Positions 1-11,600 of a DNA stretch of 64,000 nucleotides are shown piece by piece. Source of the DNA: Beroe forskalii (taxonomy: Eukaryota; Ctenophora; Nuda; Beroida; Beroidae); contig WFMF01000019.1 in assembly GCA_011033025.1 (NCBI GenBank), positions 558,001-622,000 on the forward strand, in the 5' to 3' direction. Below the pieces are notes generated by a model. The model did not search any database. It was not told where the DNA came from and saw only the letters and a list, made by a program, of their open reading frames with translations. The position numbers and the translations under genes are program-made. Each line of letters begins with the position of its first letter. The stretch's first letter is position 1.

Positions 1-469
1 CACGACTCTACGCATATAGTACTACCCTTTAAATCGGTCAAAACTTGTCGTGAGACTACTATAGAGGCATATTGGGGCAGTCATAAATTTAGAAATTATC
101 TCGCTACAAATAACTTGGTAAGAATTCTAATACAAAGCTCACTCGGCACCACTTTGCGGCCCCATGTTCACAAATCGCCCGCATATTGCAACATAATCTT
201 AAATCTTACTATCCTATCTCCGTGGATATTTTATTTTCCAGTTAATCGATAGAAATAAAAAAACTAATTTATTTCCTTTTGAGTTTTGAATGTATCAATG
301 CATTCAATAGACGGGGTGTCATGTAAAGCTCCAGGAAAATAAAGCTCCCACACACGAGGTCAAAGCAGGAATAGTTTACAAACTGTCTAATATCTGCACT
401 CGATACATCATTCTGATATGTGGAAAATTCTTCATTGTAAGACGAGCAACGATCTCAAAGTTGAATTTG

Positions 470-690
470 TCACTCGTCCCCGCCAGTAACATCTTTAAAT
501 CGGTTGCAGCAAGAACTCATCAGCCTTTCACCGAACCGCATATGAGAATTCCTTCTCTCTGTCACGGGTCCTAAGTTGTGGAATTCCATCCCATATCACC
601 TCAACAGCATTCAAGATATGGACCTCTTCAAAATGCGATTAACTGAGTTCCTGATGTGTTCCCGATACCCCGCCAGTTCGAGGCTACACC
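470..690 (+). mobile_element. LINE remnant (reverse transcriptase C-terminal tail)
   Basis: One frame reads LWNSIPYHLNSIQDMDLFKM then RLTEFLM, the typical LWNSLP..L....F..RL..FL end of non-LTR retrotransposon reverse transcriptases. The preceding residues (FSLSRVLS) are in a neighbouring frame, so at least one frameshift is present. Very short and old. Confidence 0.45.
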
Positions 691-871
691 CCTGCAAACT
701 CGAACTCTCTCCTCTGCTGGCGTAAAGACAAAGAGGCATCTGCCTTGTGGAGTGGTCACACCAGACGGCTTTATTGAAGATCAACTGACTTGGACATAGG
801 TGACATAGGTGTAGGTACCGTGGTGTCAGCCGCATGACTCATGACCAGATTCACTGTTATTTGGTCACCCA

Positions 872-1180
872 TGGCCAGGTAGCGCAGTGGTTAGGGCGTC
901 TGACTTTCAATCGCGAGGTTGGTGGTTCGATTCCCGGCCTTGCCTACCGTGCTAAGGGTGAGAACTCTCACCTAAGCAGCCACACAGTTCCTCAGCCGAG
1001 CGTACAAGAAACTGTGCAGGAGGGTTAAATGAGCTGCCCATTGCAGCGAAGTCTCCGGGCGACAGTATGGATTACACTTCCTTAACCGTCACTGGCTTGA
1101 TTACTTGAATCCTTCGATTCCTGTCATTGGCTGTTACAGCTGTTGGAATAGAAGTAAAACCTTCGAAATAAAAAAAAAAG
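872..1180 (+). mobile_element. tRNA-derived SINE
   Basis: The A box TAGCGCAGTGG (880-890) and B box GGTTCGATTCC (924-934) match RNA polymerase III promoter consensus. A tRNA-unrelated body follows, with a 3' tail TGTTGGAATAGAAGTAAAAC ending in an A run at ~1170. The head does not fold into a full cloverleaf, so it is not a tRNA gene. The tail is shared with the element at 15500-15625. Confidence 0.65.
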
Positions 1181-1212
1181 ATACTAAGATACCTCAATGG
1201 CGATTTCTAACT

Positions 1213-1460
1213 TATTGAATCGGTTTCTCGGCCATCCAAAAAACAAGTCTTGATAGAAGCCGTCGATAAAAAAACACGTAAATACGAAATGTTTATGATC
1301 TATCAACTCATAAATTTTATTCACTCTCTTTTTTATTCTTTTATTGAAAACTTTCAAATAGATATCAAAATAAGGTATACATCGATTTAAATATTGTATC
1401 ACAATATCCCCCCTCTTCCCCCCAGGGCAATCACAAAGCAAATAACTCCTCCCCTTTTTG
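1213..1460 (+). repeat. Decayed duplicate of attractin intron 10 / exon 11 junction
   Basis: About 210 bp (CGGTTTCTCGGCCATCCAAA to ACAATATC) are nearly identical to 18617-18800. They run into CCCCCCAG followed by GGCAATCACAAAGCAAATAA, a degraded version of the exon 11 start. It lies about 4 kb upstream of the attractin ATG, outside the gene. Confidence 0.65.
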
Positions 1461-2957
1461 TATTTCCTTGGGCTGGGGGGAGTTCTGATATTTTAAAAAC
1501 CCAAATGGGCCTGGGGGAAAATTTCCCCAATAATTATTAGCGTCATGACCATTTGCCATGCTCTTAGTGTATTAGCCAATGTGAGGAGTGCAATATTACT
1601 TATTATTGCACGCCTACAAGTACCCTCAAAATTGGCTAATCTAAGTTATTTTAATTCATTTCTATATGATATTTACCCCTATTTCTTTTATGGATTGTTT
1701 CAAAATGTTATTGATAAATGGACACCTGTGTTCAAAGGTGTGTTATTCATGTAAACCAATGGATTGAATATTATTAAGAATATTATTAAGATCCATTCAT
1801 TTCACTACAGAGTTTTACTGTTTCATTGTATTGCCTGTGATAAAGATGGGGGATCCTTTAATTGATTTGTTATGGTTCATTTTTTTTGAATAATTAATTA
1901 ATATTACATAGGCTGAGAAAGTGTCCATGACAAGTGGTGTATTATACAATCAATAAATTAAATATACCAATCAATAAATGTATTTGATGTTGGGGAATCC
2001 CAGAGCACCGAGAAACATGATTAAAAATCTGATTTGTAGCAATCTGGGGGTAAACATTCTTTCAATAAATTACTAGTAAATAAGTTTTTGATCTGGGCTA
2101 AAAGGCCAGAGCAAAGGTAGAAATTATATTAATTTATTATATTAATTTATTCCCCTTTTGTCCATTTTTATTTTTAGGTTTTTATGGAGACATTGTTTCA
2201 CTGGTTGTTTCGTCTCTACGGAGTCGCCTTCAAATGTGCTCATAACACTTTATGTGACAGTTGACTTGATCTTTTGATCTAGTTTGACCAGATGGAGCTT
2301 TGAATTCCTACACTGGACAAAGACTAATGATGAACTTAAATTCCTGAATGAACTTGAAGTTTATGAGACTAACACACCATCTAGTGGTTGGGGGGAGCGT
2401 TGGGGCGCCCGTCAAATGCATTCAACCCCACAACACGGTCATAAGTCCGTGTGCCACAGTGATAGCTTTCATTACACCATATCATTTTGGTGTCTCATTA
2501 TCATTTGTTTGGATCTGCCTAGATCTCTGATAAAGGTATCTCAACGGATCCTGTCAAAGACCCAAGGAAAGAGCTGTTGGAAAGTTTTGTGGCTTGACTG
2601 TACAAAGATGACTGTATTTGTATCCCAAAGATAAAAGATCTTGTTGACAACATTTTATGTTTTTGATTACTTCAGGAAGTCTATGTCAAAGGAGATCCTG
2701 AGGACGATAGGTTTTATATTATTCAGATAATGTAACCTGTCGAAACTAGTAGATTTTTGGGGTGTGGACTGACTTGAATCTTTGTGTTTCACTTGACTAC
2801 AGCATATTATTAAAGAGGGGGCCGGGGGGGGGTCTGAGGTCGATTTTCGGTTTTTGGTGTTTCTGATAGAGGCTGAGCGCCCAGCTACCAGTAGGTTTTA
2901 CTGCATCAAAATATTGTTCCTAGCCGAAGTTATGAATTTTCAAATCATAATTTCGCC

Positions 2958-3381
2958 TGTAATTACAGTCGTCGCGAACTGCAGCCTTGGCGATTTGCCG
3001 AAAATAAACTTTTAATCTATCTCCTCCTACAGCTTTTGAAAACCCTTGAAACTTGGTATTTATGTTCTAGGGCATAAAACAAAACTTTCATGCGAGCCGA
3101 TTTTGATTTATTTAGGCCTCAAAAAAAAAGAAGTGAAAATATGAATTTTTGAAATTTGAAAATGGTCATTTTGACCATTTTTTTGGGACAGGAGCCTTTG
3201 AAAATTCATATTTTCACTTCTACAAGGGGCTAAATCCGAAAATCGGCAAAGAAATTTGTTTATAACCCTAAGTATTTCTGAATGGCGAGGTTTTCCTTCA
3301 AGCTCAGAGTTTCACTGAAAGAATAGGTACAAGTGATTTTCGGCTGGAGCATCGCGGCAAATAGATGATACTGTAATTACA
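2958..3381. mobile_element. Fold-back element with TGTAATTACAGT ends
   Basis: TGTAATTACAGT at 2958-2969 and its complement at 3370-3381 bound an imperfect inverted repeat. The centre holds a perfect 20-bp inverted pair (3130-3149 with 3201-3220) and a small AATGGTCATT/TTGACCATT hairpin. No target duplication or coding content was seen. Confidence 0.5.
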
Positions 3382-3776
3382 ATGTTCTTTAACCAAGCTG
3401 GGAAGGCTAATATTTCAACTCTGAACAAACAAAATTGACCCCATAAGGAAAACAAATATGAAAATTATGATTCTCAGATTTGAATTAAAAAGAAATCTTT
3501 CTTCAAGACATCAATCTGCAAGACTTTTCTCCAACTCGGTACTTGAACACCAACATGATCCCTTTAGGTAATGCAATGTTGAGAGCAGCAGGATCTAAGT
3601 GAGTCACACCAAGATGAGTGGTGTGCAGGCATCTTTAGTCCAATACCTACCTCAGCTTTTGGGGTGTTTAATTTCTCAGATGTTTTTCTTTTCAAAAATT
3701 CCCAAATAGTCATTCAAGTACAAAACTAAAAAAGATATAAATTGAGCTGATTCCAGTCTGCTACAGACATCATAAT

Positions 3777-4455
3777 GGGGATTTTGTGGTATAAGGTTGA
3801 ATGATGATGCCCCAAGAGTCCTTTCCTCTAACACCCCTGATAGCAATCAGGACACTTCCGAGGATGGCAAATCTCACTCTCGTCTTGATGTGAATGATGA
3901 CATGGCTGTACTTTTCTGACCTTTTGTTTGCTACCACTTCAGCCAAACGCTTCAACACAGCAGTTGCTTCAGGTCCTGTGCCTCCTGTTGTCAGGAAAAC
4001 CATTGGGGAAAAGGAACCCTTTTCAGATTCTATCACTTTTTCTTCCTACTTGTCCTTGTTTTTCTTCTCATCCCTTGTGTACAACTGTTTAATGGTCAGG
4101 GTAACATTTGAAGCAGCCTGGGGTGAGCAGTCAAATGTTGACCTAAGTCCACAGGCTGAAATGTCTAGTCTTGCACCATCATCAGTTGTTGTTTTTCTGC
4201 TGTATTAATTTGGTTTGACTGGCAGGAGCAATGGCTCAATCTAAACATCAAGACAAACATCCTTCATCATGTTGCCAATGCAGTCACGAACATTGTTGTG
4301 TCTCATGTTCATGTAAACCCCTTTCTTACATGATAGGCAATGAACTATGTCGTTTTTGGCCCTGTATTCATCAGAACCAATCACTGCCCCAAGGTGCCTC
4401 TCTCCTACAGTTGTTATCTTTAATTTGGGACATTCTTTGATGTTATGGTTCAATA
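3777..4455 (-). mobile_element. Retroelement fossil (segment following a reverse transcriptase)
   Basis: The minus strand keeps recognisable pieces, GERHLGAVIGS, RHNNVRDCIGNMMKDVC, DGARLDISA, SFSPMVFLTTGGTGPEAT and a final AIRGVRGK, as found C-terminal to reverse transcriptase in a retroelement group common in marine invertebrate genomes. The family was not determined. It is an old, broken fragment with a few breaks; neither terminus is visible. Confidence 0.55.
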
Positions 4456-4600
4456 CCATTTTATTTTGATCTTATCTCTTATCTTACCCATAACATCTGA
4501 ATGATTGATTTATTTATTTCTATATTAATAAAGGAATTAAAATTATTGTGAGCTATAAATTCTAATATTTTGTTTTACTTATATTTTGTTTTACTACTAC

Positions 4601-4893
4601 ATACCCCTATCAACTCATAACATATCCCTATCATTTTATAACACCCCTATCAACTCATAATCCACCCTATCAACTCATAACACACCCCTATCAACTCATA
4701 ACCCACTCCAGTCAACCCATAACACACCCCAGTCAACTCATAACATACCCCCTATCAACTCATAGCACACCCCAGTCAACTCATAACATACCCAAATCAA
4801 CTCATATCATACCCCTATCAACTCATAACATACCCCTATCAACTCAGAACCCACCCTTTCAACTCATAGCACACCCCTGTCAACTCATACAGA
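4601..4893 (+). repeat. 21-bp tandem array upstream of attractin
   Basis: Roughly 14 imperfect copies of CCCCTATCAACTCATAACAC. No splice-site link; intergenic. Confidence 0.8.
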
Positions 4894-5475
4894 TGTAATT
4901 TGATTAATCAAATATAAATTCACAATGTTTGAAGTGATTGATCATTGATGCAGAGAAGCACAATTCTCACTATGATATCAAACCCACACACTATGCTTAC
5001 CACTAATCGACTGACAGTTTCGAAATTAAATATTTCTTCTTCAGGATCTCCACATAGTGTAACACAACACTCTCAAATTTGATTGTAATTAGTAGTGTTG
5101 TAAATTCACACTGTTTCCTTTATACATGAAGCAATCGCCTTAGGCATGAAGCAAAGCCCTCTTTGATAAGAAAAATGCCTCATGCATAAGGACTTTGCCT
5201 TATAAAGTTTTGGGTTTCTCTTATATAAGAGTTTCCCTTGTTATGCATACCACCCATAATGTCATATGAGATCTAATTAATAGATCCCATGATGACACCT
5301 TGAATCATGATGTGGCCTAGAGGCAAAGGAAGACATATTGGCTTACAGAAATCTAATAGAGAAGCAGTGAATGGTGGTGTACAAAAAACTTTGAATAAAG
5401 GGAACGCCTTATTTAGCTTTTTCATACCTATTATTTAGCTATTTCATACTTACTACTTTATTATTCCACCTAGCT

Positions 5476-5496
5476 ATGTGAGGCATGATATTATGA
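5476..5496 (+). promoter_or_regulatory. Minimal uORFs at the attractin start
   Basis: Just before the attractin ATG (5493) there is a start-stop ATGTGA at 5476-5481 and a three-codon uORF at 5485-5496. The TGA of that uORF overlaps the main ATG as ATGA, an arrangement that could favour termination-reinitiation. Whether these bases are in the mRNA is not known from sequence. Confidence 0.4.
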
Positions 5497-5656
5497 CAAT
5501 ATGGAATCTATACCTGGTAGGAACAATACTTCTACTCAATAGGTCGTTGAGCGAGATTCTGGACTGTCCCCATCCTTGTGTGAATGGGACCATCAACTGC
5601 AATACCAGACTTGGAGACTATCAGCTAAATTGCTCATTTTGTGATTCCAAAACCAG
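5493..5656 (+). CDS. ATRN: Attractin exon 1: signal peptide and first EGF-like segment
   Basis: Starts at ATG 5493 with a typical signal peptide (MTIWNLYLVGTILLL followed by NRSLS), then the cysteine-rich CPHPCVNGTINC segment, which aligns with the first EGF of attractin (CDRPCVNGG). The donor is CAG/GTTACT and the exon ends in phase 2. In-frame codons continue upstream only to a GTG at 5478, so 5493 is the first plausible ATG. An acceptor-like AG at 5542 would give a shorter exon, but the signal peptide argues that this is exon 1. Confidence 0.8.
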
Positions 5657-8600
5657 GTTACTTTCATTTTGCTTCAATTCAATTTATTGGGGGAAGAACC
5701 AAATCCAGTCAAACAAGAATTGCGCCTGCCGGCATAATTCTTGTTTTTCACTGTTCCCGTATGCAGGCCCATAGTTTCCCTCCCCTTCATCAGAAGAGAA
5801 GAAACCCTCTCGAAGATGAATAACAGCTAATTAACTTATTAAAGTTCCTTGCAACGTACGTGCATAACTTTGTGGAGGGCCGTAGGTTTCACGTGCGATC
5901 ATCAGTTTAATTGCGCCGCTCATGTTTTGTAGGTTCATTGCTGTTTTAGATTTTGCGTGAAGCTATTATTTCATTTTGGGTATGTTAGTTTTGTTATGTT
6001 AGCAGCTAGTCAACTCCTCGTATGCATTTGCCTACTTTGCTACTTATGATTACGCTGCCTCTTTGATATGATTACAGATAAATGATTAAATAAAAATAGT
6101 TTTTACTCCGAGATGATCAATGATTATTGACTATAAGGTTGGATTTTGTTCATCATATTTATTCGAAAAGAACTTTGACGATTCATTTCAGCTGTCAAAT
6201 TGCATCGATTGCCTTAAATCTTGAATGTCGTATCAATTGGATTATTATTTCCCTAAAAGCTGAAATAGTTGTTGCCTACTTTTGTTGTTCAAAATGTCAG
6301 TAATAAAGTTTGAAAGTTAATCATAATAATCATAATAACGTTCACTCCTCGGCCTTATGTTCTATTTGGCCCAAGAAGTGAATCACTGATGTTCTGTTAA
6401 GCGCTTTTCTGACGGCTGATTAAATCTGGGCTAAATCAGTCGTTCATAGTCGAGCACCTGTCAGCCTGAAAGTTTAAGAACCATGAATTATGAAAATTGT
6501 TGAGGACGGACAGACACCAGCCGTCATGCGCACGCATGTGCAAGCAAATACTGCATTCTGATTGGTTGTTATCATGGTTACCACAGTTGAGGTATTATGT
6601 ACAAATTTTCCGGGCACTTTCTGAACTTTTCCATTGCTAACCCTCCTCAATGCCTTTTTGTATTCACAAAAAGGCCATTGGGGAGGGAAAAATCATTAAT
6701 ATTTATAATTATACTGAATATAGCCCACAGCAATTACAGATATTACTTGGCAATTGGTTATATACCAGTTGAACTACAGTTCATATGAAGTTGCCACAAA
6801 CTTCATACGAATCCAAATGAATTCATATGAATGAAATTCTTATGAACTTTTTGGGTTACATATTGGCAATTTCAGTGACAATTTCTAAGGATTTCTGACT
6901 ACTGTAGAAATATAATTAAATTAAAGCAATAACCACATAGTGAGTGATCCTCATAGTCATTTGAGTTGAATGGTATAAGATGACTATCTTGAGCTATCTT
7001 CATTCATCAAAATATGTACCTGAAGATATTGTCAACACAACAGATATAAATGCAGAACATTTCACTTTTCAGTCATTTTTGAGGCTGACGAAAATAATGA
7101 ATATTCTGCGAAATTGACCTCATGTATGGGCATCTCTATTTGAGAAGTTGAAAGCTGATATCAGTCCACAAACATGGCAAACTTGTGCAAATTAATTTCT
7201 TGGACTGCTCCACTACCCAGATACCTACCAACTACCTGAACATCCAATTTTCTGACGATTTACATACCTAAGGATCTGAGAGCAAGATTCCTATTCGAAA
7301 TCAGCATGTCGAAATTATTGTGGTCAATCGTGAAACTTTACCTTTTTATCTTTATCCATTCTATATGGAACTAGAAAATAGATAAGGAATGCTTTTTCAG
7401 ATTGACAGGTAAAGAAGGTGTAATTGTCAGCCATGATTGGAAAGGAATCAATCCTGGATACCCCAACAGAACTTCATGCAGTGTTTTGATCGAGTCACCA
7501 GTGTGAGTTTACTGTTTGACTGTTCTACTGTTAACTGCAAGATAGATAATTTGTATGGACTGCCTATAATCATAATTAGAGGTAGTGTTATAGATTTTCA
7601 GTTGCCAATGGCCCATATGCACGAATGAGGCCCCTTTTGATACCTAAAATTGAGAAGAGGTCCAAAGTTTGTGATAATGCTCAAAAATAAGAGAACCGTT
7701 TGAAAAGGTAAGAGAAAGGTCGCTTCAGAAACCAAGGAGTTGTTCAGGAGTATTGGAAGCAGGGGTTTTAAGGCTTTCTTAGGTGTGTGATATTGTTAAC
7801 CTTAGGAGTGTACTTTGTAATAGAGTAACTCAGGAATACCAGAGGGTTGCTCAGAATATGATAGGGGTGTCATTGTCCATTTTTTTCTGGAAATTAAAAA
7901 TGGACAAAATCGGACCAAACAGACATGTCTGTTTTGTCCAATTTGTCTGTTTTTGACAAAACGGAGATGTCCATTATTAACAATTTGTCCATTACTGTAT
8001 AACCGTTTTGCAGACAAAAAGGAAAAAACGGACATGTCTGCTTTGTGCGACTTGATTGTTCTCATTAAGATATCATGTGTTTCAGAGGAAGCACTATTCG
8101 ATTGTACATATCTGATTTCAAGACAGAGTGTTCCTGGGATTATCTTCACTTTCATGATGGCATGTCACCATTTGATCCTACCATTGGAATTTATGGGTAG
8201 GAAATTCACACAAACAATTATTATCGATAAACTCTTATTTTGCAGCTTTCAGATAATTTAGAAATTTGGCTATCAACCCTCATCTGCAATAAAAACTAAA
8301 CAACTGATTGAGTGCTGTGCCTAATTCTTTTAAATCCTTGAGCTGTTGAAAGTGAGAGAACTGCTGTAGTTCAAGTAACATGAGAGTTAGGTGTAGTTAC
8401 TAATTAGTATGTGATAATACATGTATATGTCTAACTGGTACTTGTATCCTCTACAACACCTCTTATTACTTTATTATCCCCAGGGGATTGCTGGAGGGTG
8501 ACAGACAGTCCCGCGAGATAGTGTCCACATCCAACGCACTTCTTCTTGTCTTCAGACCTGACAAATTTGTTAACCATGATGGGTTCAGTATTATCTATAG

Positions 8601-11600
8601 GTTTGCCATTATCTCTCTTATCAAATCCCATTCTCTGTTAGGTTTTTGTACGTCGTATCGCCTTTTGTCCTTTTGTTGACACATTTTAGGGTGCTCACGT
8701 GCAGTATGGATACATTTCCGCTCAAAGTTTGTTGAAAACAAAGCAATATAGTCCGTGTGCAGCCACGTATTATTTGCCCTGTCACCTAAACAACTGCCAA
8801 CCATTGCTGTATCCCAGGGTTAATGGTTGTCCTGGTAACTGTTCTGTATCCCAGGGTTGATGGTTGTCCTGGTAACTGTTCTGTGTCCCAGGGTTGATGG
8901 TTGTCCTGGTAACTGCTCTGTGTCCCAGGGTTAATGGTTGTCCTGGTAACTGGTCTGTATCCCAGGGTTAATGGTTGTCCTGGTAACTGGTCTGTATCCC
9001 AGGGTTAATGGTTGTCCTGGTAACTGGTCTGTATCTTGATCTGTCTGGTATCCCATCCCAGGGTTAATGGTTGTCCTGGTAACTGGTCTGTATCCCAGGG
9101 TTGATGGTTGTCCTGGTAACTGCTCTGTATCCCAGGGTTAATGGTTGTCCTGGTAACTGTTCTGTATCCCAGGGTTAATGGTTGTCCTGGTAACTGGTCT
9201 GTATCCCAGGGTTGATGGTTGTCCTGGTAACTGCTCTGTATCCCAACTGGTTGTCCTGGTAACTGGTCTGTATCCCAGGGTTAATGGTTGTCCTGGTAAC
9301 TGTTCTGTGTCCCAGGGTTGATGGTTGTCCTGGTAACTGGTCTGTATCCCAGGGTTGATGGTTGTCCTGGTAACTGCTCTGTGTCCCAGGGTTAATGGTT
9401 GTCCTGGTAACTGCTCTGTATCCCAGGGTTGATGGTTGTCCTGGTAACTGCTTTATATCCCAGGGTTGATGGTTGTCCTGGTAACTGGTCTGCATCCCAG
9501 GATTAATGGTTGTCCTGGTAACTGCTTTATATCCCAGGGTTGATGGTTGTCCTGGTAACTGCTTTATATCCCAGGGTTGATGGTTGTCCTGGTAACTGTT
9601 CTGTATCCCAGGGTTAATGGTTGTCCTGGTAACTGCTTTATATCCCAGGGTTGATGGTTGTCCTGGTAACTGCTCTGTGTCCCAGGGTTGATGGTTGTCC
9701 TGGTAACTGCTCTGTGTCCCAGGGTTGATGGTTGTCCTGGTAACTGTTCTGTATCCCAGGGTTGATGGTTGTCCTGGTAACTGCTCTGTATCCCAGGGTT
9801 AATGGTTGTCCTGGTAACTGCTCTGTATCCCAGGGTTAATGGTTGTCCTGGTAACTGTTCTGTATCCCAGGGTTGATGGTTGTCCTGGTAACTGGTCTGT
9901 ATCCCAGGGTTGATGGTTGTCCTGGTAACTGGTCTGTATCCCAGGGTTAATGGTTGTCCTGGTAACTGCTCTGGTCATGGGACCTGTACAGCTGGAGTCT
10001 GCAGGTGTGAGGCAGGGTGGGAGGGTGCAGCATGTTCTGTGGAGCAGTGTCAGTGTGAGAACCAGGGTCTCTGTGTGGGGGGTGTTTGTCAGTGTCCAGA
10101 GGGCTTCACTGGGACTCACTGCCACATTTCCATGCTCAGTAACTGGTGGGAACATCTGATGTCAACAGGTATGTCAAATTGTTGGTGAAAACTTTAGTTA
10201 AACTGTGTTGGACTTAATAAGTTGAACTATAACATGTTGCAAAACTCAAAATTGATCTACGAACTTATGAGATCTGGAGAATTTGTTGACAAACCCCACC
10301 CTCCAGACACGTCCCCTGGAGGTAGAGCTAACTTCGGGGGAGCTCTGGTGGGACACGAGTATTGGGTGTTTGGGGGGTACCACCATGATGCTGTGAAGGC
10401 CTTTGTGAAGATGGCAAAGTACGACATCTTGAGTAACACTTGGTCTAAAGCTACTGACAGCGGACCAAGTAACCGGGATGGACATACCCTCACTGCGTAC
10501 CAGGTTATATTGAATCACCTGTTATAATGACGTCTACAAGCACCCTCCAAGTGAACTGGATAAACCTTGCAACAAAAGTTTATATTAGTGCTTTAGTGGA
10601 AGTTACTATGTTTGTCCTACTAAAATGAAATTCCTAATTTATGAGTATTCAATTTAATACTTTTATATTGATATTAATTCTCTACTGAAAGCTGTGTGCG
10701 CAGGACAAACTGTACATGTTCGGGGGCCAGGTAAACCACCAAATATCAGACGATCTCTGGAAGTACGACATCTCCACAGCACAGTGGCACCAACTCAACC
10801 CCCAAAACACCAGGTTGTTCTTCTACTTTTATTTCATATTTTCAAAGCCCTCATTGGTACCCCACATTGGGTTTTCAATCAAAAAAGGAAAATAAAAAGA
10901 TTTTCATTATCACGCTTCTGCTGAAAGAATTATTAAGGTGTGATGATTATTGACATAACACCGCTTTAAAACACCTCTAAAACACCTATATATAATTTTC
11001 AATAACATACTCCACATCATCACTTAAAGGGCCCACAAGCTCTAGAAACAACTTTATCTTAATGGATAGATATTAGCTTGATGTAGAGAATTTGCTTTGT
11101 CCCACCCTCTAGAGTTAATTGGATTACGAGATATTAGGGCGCGTAGTTGCTTGTAATCCGAGAGGGCCAGCATGTTGCGCTATAGTGTAATGTGTGATAC
11201 GTGTTATACAATAGTACAATGGATAATCGTTTATTTTTATGTGAACTTATTATGTAATTAGTGCAATATAGAATGTTTGGGCAGGTGATGCAACTAATTA
11301 GTTCAAATTACCAATATGTTTCTATGAATTAACATGCCTGAAACATCCATAATAGTATTTGGGACACATAATAAGATAATATATGACATATCCCTCATGT
11401 AGTTATTCTATCACCCGTACATCATGATAACCCTCATAGGAACCATCTTCTTGCGGGTATTTTACTCTGATCTTGCCAACAACACAGCTTGGGATAACAG
11501 TTCGATTATTTTTGCCTAATGGATGTCCTTTGTTGGCCATTATCACGAAGTTACGATAAAGTAAATGACGTTTTAGGCCGTTATTAAGATTTAAGGGCTT

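Larger units (their letters stand above)
1461..5475. other. Intergenic, no further genes seen
   Basis: Apart from the fold-back element (2958-3381), the retroelement fossil (3777-4455) and the 21-bp array (4601-4893), this is AT-rich DNA with only short, unsupported frames. The attractin promoter should lie in its last part, but no clear TATA or initiator could be identified. Confidence 0.5.

Noticed and set aside
872-940. tRNA gene
   Set aside because: A and B boxes are good, but the acceptor and T stems do not pair and a SINE body and A-rich tail follow.
6597-6788. Short frames in the R1 element
   Set aside because: Not conserved between R1 copies; non-coding repeat.
8808-9972. Regular direct repeats that could suggest a CRISPR-like array
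   Set aside because: No unique spacers: units are contiguous and include a splice acceptor and exon sequence. Eukaryotic context.
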